In this document: positions 58,944 to 64,000 of the stretch, piece after piece | Layout of the letters: each line of letters opens with the position of its first letter | Position numbering within the stretch: position 1 is the stretch's first letter | Assembly (NCBI RefSeq): GCF_003664125.1 | Contig: NZ_RCCP01000005.1 | Coordinates: 62,001 to 126,000, forward strand | DNA length: 64,000 bases | Direction: 5' to 3' | From: Planococcus citreus | Lineage (GTDB): Bacteria > Bacillota > Bacilli > Bacillales_A > Planococcaceae | The notes under the pieces: model-generated | Seen by the model: only the letters and a program-made list of their open reading frames with translations | Told to the model about the DNA's origin: nothing | The model's database searches: none | Translations under genes and position numbers: made by a program

Positions 58944-59230
58944 CGAACTCTTTAAGTATTTGGAGAAGTGTTCGCTCGTAAACCCTTCTGCTCATAATGC
59001 TGCGCATTACTTTCGCAAAGATAATGTCTCCCGCAGGTCGACTTTATCTTTCCTGTGGAATAGCGAGATGACCGAGACCCCGCAAGGAATGAATGAGCGA
59101 AGCTTAGCTGAGCGCATTCATTTGCGACGCATCTGCCACGCAGATGTGGGAGCACAAGGGTTTCGAAGCGACTGAGGAGGCTTGGGCGTGAGCCCACGGA
59201 AAGCGAGCGATAGGCTTCGGAAAATACGAT
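58944..59230 (+). repeat. Intergenic palindromic repeat, copy E (longest)
   Basis: About 287 bp with pairing ends: AGTATTT near the start with AAAATAC at the end, TTCGCTCG with GCGAGCG, and AAACCCTT with AAGGGTTT. The core has GAGACCCCGCAAGG, GAGGAGGCTTGGG and CCCACGGAAAGCGAGCG. The 3' 80 bp match copy C; the 5' 30 bp match copy B. The whole 58841-59283 gap consists of this repeat and two terminator hairpins. The 99-codon frame through it is not a gene. Confidence 0.8.
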
Positions 59231-59254
59231 TTCTTACCTTTCTCGATAACCTGG

Positions 59255-59281
59255 AAAAAGCGCTCCCGGAGCGCTTTTTTT
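59255..59281. terminator. Terminator, near-identical copy of the one after yutJ
   Basis: AAAAAGCGCTCC-C-GGAGCGCTTTTTTT; it can serve yuzD on the minus strand. Confidence 0.8.
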
Positions 59282-59283
59282 AT

Positions 59284-59610
59284 TTATTCAGCAGCGGCAA
59301 AGCCGTGTTTCTCGAGCTCCTGGTAGACAGGCTTTAATTGAATATAGCCTTCGCCAACCACTTCACCTTCGATCAGCACGAGCGGGTAGAAAAACTCATC
59401 TTCCAAAATTCGCTCCGCATATTCTTGCTGTTTTGCATCTTGCAACGGTTTCTCAATATCGATATAGCTTATTGAAAATGGTTGGTCTTTGTATTTTCTG
59501 GAGATCGCTGCTTCGAGCCATTCGTAGGTATCTTTGGACGACGGGGCATTTACACAGCTGGCGCAGATCTGGTCGGTTCCGTAAACTTCGATGTTCGGGA
59601 TTTTTGTCAT
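59284..59610 (-). CDS. yuzD: YuzD family protein (DUF1462)
   Basis: A 108-aa thioredoxin-like protein with a CXXC motif in TDQICASCVNAPSSKDT. The later LEDEFFYPLVLIEGEVVGEG includes the cis-Pro-like turn. It matches YuzD of B. subtilis, function unknown. Starts at ATG 59610 and is divergent from the Nfu-type gene yutI; a link with Fe-S or disulfide chemistry is only suggested by the neighbours. Confidence 0.88.
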   Translation of the reverse strand: MTKIPNIEVYGTDQICASCVNAPSSKDTYEWLEAAISRKYKDQPFSISYIDIEKPLQDAKQQEYAERILEDEFFYPLVLIEGEVVGEGYIQLKPVYQELEKHGFAAAE

Positions 59611-59637
59611 GGATATTGGCCTCCTGGAAATTCATTA

Positions 59638-59667
59638 TTGGCTTTTTGTGCTTATTCACATTATAAT
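59638..59667 (+). promoter_or_regulatory. SigA promoter of yutI
   Basis: TTGGCT (59638-59643), 18-bp spacer, TATAAT (59662-59667). Confidence 0.6.
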
Positions 59668-59693
59668 GATTGTAATGAAAGGAGTCGATAGAA

Positions 59694-59930
59694 ATGACTG
59701 AAGCTATGATGGAAGATCAAGTAATGGAAGTCTTAGATAAATTACGGCCATTCCTTTTGCGCGACGGGGGAGACTGTGAATTGGTGGATGTAGAGGACGG
59801 CATCGTGAAGCTCCGTTTGCTCGGTGCTTGTGGCAGCTGCCCAAGTTCAACAATCACATTGAAAGCGGGCATCGAACGCGCGCTTGTCGAGGAAGTTCCT
59901 GGCGTCGTTGAAGTGGAACAAGTCTTTTAA
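59694..59930 (+). CDS. yutI: NifU C-terminal-domain (Nfu-type) Fe-S carrier YutI
   Basis: A 78-aa Nfu domain that carries 4Fe-4S clusters to target enzymes. The CXXC cluster ligands are in [16 protein letters not shown], and [17 protein letters not shown] is the family's N-terminal signature. It starts at ATG 59694 behind AAAGGAG and has its own terminator. Works downstream of the SufBCD scaffold encoded earlier in the window. Confidence 0.96.
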   Translation: MTEAMMEDQVMEVLDKLRPFLLRDGGDCELVDVEDGIVKLRLLGACGSCPSSTITLKAGIERALVEEVPGVVEVEQVF

Positions 59931-59935
59931 TATCC

Positions 59936-59961
59936 AGGGGCCTTTTGCAGGTCCCTTTTTA
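59936..59961 (+). terminator. Terminator after yutI
   Basis: AGGGGCC / GGTCCCT (one G-U) with T-run. Confidence 0.7.
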
Positions 59962-60009
59962 TGTCTGCCCCATGCGGGTAGCAAAATGGAAAAGAAAGGG
60001 TGAACGTAG

Positions 60010-60372
60010 ATGACACAAGTTGTAGAAATTACAGAAGCCGCTTCTTTCCAAGTGAAGGAAATGATGCGCCATAACGAAGAGGAAGGATCTTTCCTGCGCG
60101 TGGCTGTAAAAGGCGGCGGCTGCAGCGGCCTGACATATGGCATGGGTTTCGAGCCGGAAGCGGCAGAAACAGACGATCAATACGAACAGCATGGCATCCG
60201 TATCTTGATCAATAAGGAAGATGCACCGATTTTACAAGGGACTATAGTGGATTACAAGCAGTCCTTGATGGGCGGTGGATTCACCATCGATAACCCGAAT
60301 GCCATCGCCTCATGCGGATGTGGAACAAGTTTCCGTACCGCGAAAAAAGCAGGGACTCCTGAAAACTGCTGA
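60010..60372 (+). CDS. yutM: A-type Fe-S carrier (HesB/IscA/SufA family), YutM
   Basis: A 120-aa A-type iron-sulfur carrier. The three Cys ligands are in KGGGCSGLTYGM and the C-terminal SCGCGTSFRTAKK. It receives clusters from the scaffold and passes them on. Starts at ATG 60010 behind AAAGGGTG. Its position next to yutI supports a joint role in Fe-S delivery. Confidence 0.95.
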   Translation: MTQVVEITEAASFQVKEMMRHNEEEGSFLRVAVKGGGCSGLTYGMGFEPEAAETDDQYEQHGIRILINKEDAPILQGTIVDYKQSLMGGGFTIDNPNAIASCGCGTSFRTAKKAGTPENC

Positions 60373-60375
60373 TGC

Positions 60376-60410
60376 AAAAACCCGCTTTGTGACAAAAGCG
60401 GGTTTTTTTA
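60376..60410 (+). terminator. Terminator after yutM
   Basis: AAAACCCGCTTTGT / ACAAAAGCGGGTTTT-type hairpin with T-run. Confidence 0.85.
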
Positions 60411-60554
60411 ATTTTCGCTTTTGTTGCGCATCTTGTGTAAGGGCATTCAACTGTTGAAAAGCATTTGCAAAAGGGCTAATATAGAGGATAGGTGTTTACT
60501 GGAATCTGTTTCATTATTTCCGGTACATAAAATGACTTGAAGGTGGTTGCGATT

Positions 60555-61772
60555 GTGTTGAAAAGACCGTCAATATTAGTATTAGGTGCAGGCTATGGTG
60601 GATTGACCACTGTAGTGAATCTGCAAAAAGAATTTGGGACAGACGCTGCGGACATTACGCTCATCAACAAAAATGAATATCATTACGAAAGCACATGGCT
60701 CCATGAAGCGGCAGCAGGAACACTGCTTCCGGAACAAGTGCGCTACGATATCGCAGACGTCATCGATACCGGCAAAGTGAACTTTGTTCAAGCCACTGTC
60801 GAAGGCATCGATGTAGACAGCAAAAAGGTTTCGACTGACAACGGAGAATTCACATACGATTATCTTGTCATCGGCCTTGGCTTTGAAGGGGAAACTTTTG
60901 GAATCGAAGGCCTCGACACATATGCGTTGTCGATCGCCAATGTAAAAGCTGCGCGTTATATCCGCGAGCACATCGAATTCCAATTTGCGACATGGTCTAC
61001 TGAAGAAGTGAAGAACGACAGCCGTTTGACGATCGTTGTCGGCGGAGCCGGATTCACAGGAATCGAATTCCTCGGAGAACTTGCAAACCGCGTGCCAGAA
61101 CTTTGCAAAGAGTACGACGTGCCGCGTGAAAAAGTACGTGTCATCTGTGTAGAAGCTGCACCGATGGTCTTGCCAGGATTCGATCCTGAATTGGTAGATT
61201 ATGCAGTCGGCCATCTTCAAGCAAAAGGCATCGAATTCTCTATCGGAACGCCTGTCGTTGAAGCGACTCCAGAAGGTGTGAAGATCAAGAAGAATGATGA
61301 TGAGTTTGAATTCATCTATGCTGGCACAGTTGTTTGGGCAGCTGGCGTCCGTGGCAACCGCTTGATTGAAGAAACATCCATCGAAAGCATGCGCGCGCGC
61401 ATTAAAGTCGAAAAAGACATGCGTGCGCCAGGTTATTCCGATGTATTCATCGTCGGTGACTGCGCATTGATGATCAATGAAGAAACAAACCGTCCGTACC
61501 CGCCGACTGCACAAATTGCGATGCAGCAAGGCGAGCGCATTGCAAAAAACATCAAAGCGCTTGCTGGCGACGGGACGACGGAAGAGTTTGTTCCTGATTT
61601 GAAAGGAACTGTCTGCTCACTTGGCGATGAAGATGCGATTGGTGTTGTCTTCGGCAAGAAAGTGACAGGCAAACGTGCGTCGTTCATGAAGAAAATGATC
61701 GACAACCGTGCCTTGTACATGATTGGCGGCCCTGGCCTCGTCTTGAAAAAAGGTAAATTTAACGTACTATAA
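60555..61772 (+). CDS. yumB: Type II NADH dehydrogenase (YumB-like)
   Basis: A flavoprotein of about 405 aa in the NDH-2 family, feeding electrons from NADH to quinone at the inner face of the membrane. FAD loop VLGAGYGGL lies at residues 9-17, the NAD loop [16 protein letters not shown] in the middle, and [10 protein letters not shown] plus the quinone-site [18 protein letters not shown] further on. GTG 60555, after GAAGGTGG, is the preferred start; TTG 60558 or 60537 cannot be excluded. It belongs with YutJ to the same superfamily. Confidence 0.92.
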   Translation: MLKRPSILVLGAGYGGLTTVVNLQKEFGTDAADITLINKNEYHYESTWLHEAAAGTLLPEQVRYDIADVIDTGKVNFVQATVEGIDVDSKKVSTDNGEFTYDYLVIGLGFEGETFGIEGLDTYALSIANVKAARYIREHIEFQFATWSTEEVKNDSRLTIVVGGAGFTGIEFLGELANRVPELCKEYDVPREKVRVICVEAAPMVLPGFDPELVDYAVGHLQAKGIEFSIGTPVVEATPEGVKIKKNDDEFEFIYAGTVVWAAGVRGNRLIEETSIESMRARIKVEKDMRAPGYSDVFIVGDCALMINEETNRPYPPTAQIAMQQGERIAKNIKALAGDGTTEEFVPDLKGTVCSLGDEDAIGVVFGKKVTGKRASFMKKMIDNRALYMIGGPGLVLKKGKFNVL

Positions 61773-61779
61773 AAACGAA

Positions 61780-61805
61780 AGCCTCCCGGTGCGGGGGGCT
61801 TTTTT
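61780..61805 (+). terminator. Terminator after yumB
   Basis: AAGCCTCCC / GGGGGGCTT, short loop, T-run. Confidence 0.8.
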
Positions 61806-61831
61806 TCACATAGCCTGAAGGAGTGGGATTC

Positions 61832-62335
61832 ATGTCGAAAAGCAAAAGAGGAGATGTTTGGCTCGGTGCTGCTGGGCTGGTCGTCAACCAACAAAACGAA
61901 TGGCTCGTCGTCAAGAAGCGTTACGGCGGGCTTCATGGAAAATGGTCGTTGCCTGCAGGATTCGTCGAAAAAGATGAAACAGTGGATCAAGCAGCCTTGA
62001 GGGAAGTGAAAGAAGAAACCGGAATCGATTGTGCGGTGCTTGGCATGATCGGTTTCCGCTCGGGAGTGATCAAGGAGAGAATCAGCGACAATATGGCAGT
62101 ATTCTTGCTGCGTCCCCTTGAAGACAAGCAACACATCCTAGTGCAGCAAGAAGAGCTCTACGAAGCTGCATGGCGCTCTCCTGAAGACTTATCGAAAGAT
62201 GAAGATGCCTCGGTCATGCTACATGAAATGGCTTCGTACATAGTCGAGGAAGGGTTTGAACCAATCGAAGACGTCGACCCTGGTCATATTTTTGGCTATA
62301 CTGACTATAAACTGTTTTTCCGGCATAAATACTAG
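61832..62335 (+). CDS. NUDIX hydrolase
   Basis: A 167-aa NUDIX protein. The Nudix box starts at the end of LPAGFVEKDETVDQAALREV and continues as KEETGIDC, giving the REXXEE metal site. (First part at residues ~45-64.) The N-terminal WLGAAGLVVNQQNEWLVVKK is a typical substrate-side strand. It is close to YjhB/MutT-like proteins; substrate unknown. ATG 61832 follows GAAGGAGTG. Monocistronic with its own terminator. Confidence 0.9.
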   Translation: MSKSKRGDVWLGAAGLVVNQQNEWLVVKKRYGGLHGKWSLPAGFVEKDETVDQAALREVKEETGIDCAVLGMIGFRSGVIKERISDNMAVFLLRPLEDKQHILVQQEELYEAAWRSPEDLSKDEDASVMLHEMASYIVEEGFEPIEDVDPGHIFGYTDYKLFFRHKY

Positions 62336-62402
62336 AATCTAATTAACAGATAATTTAGAAAAAGATAGAATAATAAAGGATAAAAGAGAATAATGGAGAT
62401 AA

Positions 62403-62436
62403 AGGCGTTTGTATCCGTTTACAAACGCTCTTTTTT
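62403..62436 (+). terminator. Terminator after the NUDIX gene
   Basis: GCGTTTGTA / TTACAAACGC with T-run. Confidence 0.8.
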
Positions 62437-62510
62437 ATTTGCAGCGATTTGCGATACGTGATATATTACCAATTATCAGAATATTAAAAACAACAGAGGA
62501 GGTGTTTCGA

Positions 62511-62639
62511 ATGACAGTCTTCAAGAAGAGAACTACTGCAACCCATTGCCCATACTGCGCGGGCCAAGGATATTTCCAACTACGGTTGGGCGGCTCCGAA
62601 ACGTGCTCCTGCTGTTCAGGATCCGGGAAAAACAAATAA
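62511..62639 (+). CDS. yuiA: YuiA-type small zinc-finger protein
   Basis: A 42-aa protein with two DnaJ-like CXXCXGXG units, CPYCAGQG and CSCCSGSG, which together can bind one zinc ion. It starts at ATG 62511 behind GAGGAGGTG. Gene order yuiA-yuiB-yuiD-yuiE is as in B. subtilis. A role as a small zinc-binding or chaperone-associated protein is inferred. Confidence 0.88.
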   Translation: MTVFKKRTTATHCPYCAGQGYFQLRLGGSETCSCCSGSGKNK

Positions 62640-62651
62640 ACTGTGAAAATA

Positions 62652-62683
62652 TGAAAGAGCAGCTGCGATAGCTGCTCTTTTTT
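62652..62683 (+). terminator. Terminator after yuiA
   Basis: AAGAGCAGCT-N4-AGCTGCTCTT with T-run. Confidence 0.88.
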
Positions 62684-62789
62684 ATATGGGCAGGGCTTCT
62701 GTGACAAAGTCATGAATACTGTTCCTCCACATTGAAAGGGCTTTGTCTTTCGGGTAAACTGAGGAAAGGAATAACGGAGGTTAGAGTCC

Positions 62790-63119
62790 ATGAACAGTTC
62801 ATTTACCATTGTCCAATTGATCATTTCCATCCTGCTTTTTTACGTGATGTTTTTCGGTATCGGCTTTTTGCTGAACATGCTGCTGCGCATGACGTGGCTA
62901 ATGGCGGTCGTGTATCCGGTTGTCATCTTGCTTGTCATTGATGATGTCGGTGTATTTGATTACTTTACCGCCCCAGGCGAGTCCTTTTCGATGCTTGGGG
63001 AAACCATCCGTTCGTTGACGGGCAGCGATATTGCCGTACTGACGGCCGGTTTCCTCGGCGCAGTCACTTCTGGAATCGTCATGAAAATATTGCGCAAGAT
63101 GGGGTATCAAATGTTTTGA
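62790..63119 (+). CDS. yuiB: YuiB family membrane protein
   Basis: A 109-aa protein with three predicted membrane helices (residues ~6-28, 32-52 and 80-100). The middle loop FTAPGESFSMLGETIRSL is amphipathic. It matches YuiB in length and in position; function unknown. ATG 62790 follows ACGGAGG. It ends in a bidirectional terminator facing yuiD. Confidence 0.85.
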   Translation: MNSSFTIVQLIISILLFYVMFFGIGFLLNMLLRMTWLMAVVYPVVILLVIDDVGVFDYFTAPGESFSMLGETIRSLTGSDIAVLTAGFLGAVTSGIVMKILRKMGYQMF

Positions 63120-63137
63120 TGCCGTTTATAGAAAAAG

Positions 63138-63172
63138 AAAAGCCGGTCCGCAATTTGCGGTCCGGCTTTTTT
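63138..63172. terminator. Bidirectional terminator between yuiB and yuiD
   Basis: AAAGCCGGTCCGCA / TGCGGTCCGGCTTT with T-run. Confidence 0.88.
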
Positions 63173-63646
63173 CTAGAGCATGCTGTAGAAGACGACAGAC
63201 AGCGCGATTCCTGTCAGCGCCCCCATGAACACTTCACTCGGTTTGTGGCCGAGCAGTGTTTTGAGTTCCTCGATTTTCTCTTCTTCTTTTTTCGAAGGCC
63301 ATTTACGGGTTTCTTCCATGAAATTATTCAAATCTTGGCGCAAGCGGTTGATCGTCAATGCTTGTTGCCCGGCTTGAAAACGGACCCCGGTTGCGTCATA
63401 CATCGTGATCACCGCAAACAAGGCGGATACCGCGAATACTGTGGATGAAATGCCTGCCTCATAGGCGACTGCGGTTGTCAGGGAGGTTACCGCGGCAGAA
63501 TGAGAACTCGGCATGCCGCCAGTCGATGTGAAAAGCCCCCAATTCAATTCACGGGTCACTGCGTATTGAATGGGAATTTTAACGAATTGGGCGAAAAAAA
63601 TCGCAAACAACGCAATCATTAATGGCGTATTGGATAAGAGTTCCAT
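63173..63646 (-). CDS. yuiD: Divergent PAP2 family membrane protein YuiD
   Basis: A 157-aa membrane protein of the YuiD/DUF212 (acid-phosphatase/vanadium-haloperoxidase-like) family with four helices. The active-site-like block FTSTGGMPSSHSAAVTSL carries the GMPSSHSA motif, and MYDATGVRFQAGQQA is the second signature. The product begins MELLSNTPLM, as in relatives, at ATG 63646 behind GGAAGGGG; the open frame extends seven codons further. A phospholipid or prenol-phosphate substrate is possible but not shown. Confidence 0.9.
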   Translation of the reverse strand: MELLSNTPLMIALFAIFFAQFVKIPIQYAVTRELNWGLFTSTGGMPSSHSAAVTSLTTAVAYEAGISSTVFAVSALFAVITMYDATGVRFQAGQQALTINRLRQDLNNFMEETRKWPSKKEEEKIEELKTLLGHKPSEVFMGALTGIALSVVFYSML

Positions 63647-63780
63647 TTGGCAAGCAGCCCCTTCCACTTAAATTCCGTACAGAAAGTATATCATATGCCT
63701 ATGGCAGTACGCGCTTTGTTAAGCTATTCCGGAAGCCGAAGTAATGTTACACTGAATATGCAGTTAAAAGGAGGATACTT

Positions 63781-64000
63781 ATGGAAATCAATGTATTGAA
63801 ACCCACAGAACAGAATGAAGCAGAAATTCTAATCGTCGGATTGAGCCGCCATCCCGATAATGCGGATGGCTGGAAAGGATTGGAGAAGCGCTTTGACGGA
63901 CGCCTTGCTGATTGGATTAAAGGTGGTTTGTCATTCGACTTGAACTCGCTGAGCATTTATCCTACTTTAAAAGGCGATATCCCTCGTGTGCTATTTGTTG
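63781..64000 (+). CDS. pepA: Leucyl aminopeptidase PepA/YuiE, N-terminal part
   Basis: The first 73 codons of a protein that runs off the window. The visible part (MEINVLKPTEQNEAEILIVG and PTLKGDIPRVLFV) fits the N-terminal domain of M17 leucyl aminopeptidases. The catalytic C-terminal domain lies outside. Identity rests mostly on gene order after yuiD (yuiE in B. subtilis). ATG 63781 follows AAAGGAGG. Confidence 0.75.
   Translation, partial: MEINVLKPTEQNEAEILIVGLSRHPDNADGWKGLEKRFDGRLADWIKGGLSFDLNSLSIYPTLKGDIPRVLFV

Noticed and set aside
58876-59175. 99-codon open frame after yutJ
   Set aside because: It is made almost entirely of repeat copy E and has no ribosome-binding site.

Overview
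The window is a stretch of a Bacillales chromosome, most likely from a Planococcus/Planomicrobium-like member of the Planococcaceae; the genus is an inference from protein character and general gene complement. Gene blocks follow the same order as in Bacillus subtilis (his-yvc-trxB-crh-clpP, cggR-gapA-pgk-tpiA-gpmI-eno, secG-est-rnr-smpB-ssrA, fadNAE-yusI-gcvH-yusFE-metNPQ, sufCDSUB, yunFED, yutDEF-yuzB-yutJ-yuzD-yutI-yutM-yumB, yuiABDE), but with the intervening B. subtilis genes missing. Nearly every line is core metabolism or housekeeping. There is no phage, plasmid, insertion sequence, CRISPR array or defence island that I can support.

Layout. 1-7.5 kb: end of the histidine operon (hisF, hisIE), a TPR protein, trxB, then yvcI-rapZ-yvcK-whiA-crh from its own promoter. 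7.6-8.5 kb: clpP on the minus strand under a CtsR operator, and a tRNA-Arg(CCG). 8.6-10.2 kb: lemA, a TPM-domain membrane protein and a small glutaredoxin-like protein. 10.2-17.3 kb: the complete lower-glycolysis operon, with a CggR operator in front. 17.7-22.2 kb: secG, a carboxylesterase, rnr, smpB and tmRNA (trans-translation). 22.3-29 kb is the least conserved part: an aldehyde dehydrogenase/SDR pair, a BCCT transporter, a 5'-3' exonuclease, then minus-strand genes for a C39-like peptidase, a lone STAS protein and a thioredoxin. 29.2-34.7 kb: fatty-acid beta-oxidation (fadN, fadA, fadE) behind a FadR operator. 35-40 kb: yusI, gcvH, yusF, yusE, a SAM riboswitch and the methionine ABC transporter. 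39.8-42 kb: a dicarboxylate/amino-acid symporter, a lipoprotein and a tiny gene. 42.2-47.5 kb: sufCDSUB. 47.5-51.7 kb: a small protein behind a SigB-type promoter, alkD-like, yunF, yunE, yunD. 51.8-55.6 kb: a lysine riboswitch in front of an NhaC-type transporter, then a sodium-dependent (NSS) transporter with its tiny MetS subunit. 55.7-64 kb: the yut/yui block with two NADH dehydrogenase-like flavoproteins, two Fe-S assembly proteins and the start of leucyl aminopeptidase.

Regulatory sites are unusually legible here. CtsR, CggR, FadR and Rex-type operators, SAM and lysine riboswitches and a SigB-type promoter can all be read directly. The main unexplained structure is a family of long imperfect palindromes (about 80-290 bp, five copies) lying in intergenic gaps, usually next to terminators. 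I found no clearly new multi-gene system. The best leads are the repeat family, a STAS protein that seems to have lost both phosphorylation sites, the lysine-riboswitch-controlled NhaC transporter, the Rex-type site on yutJ, the SigB-type small protein, and a tiny gene whose Shine-Dalgarno sequence points to an ATT start.
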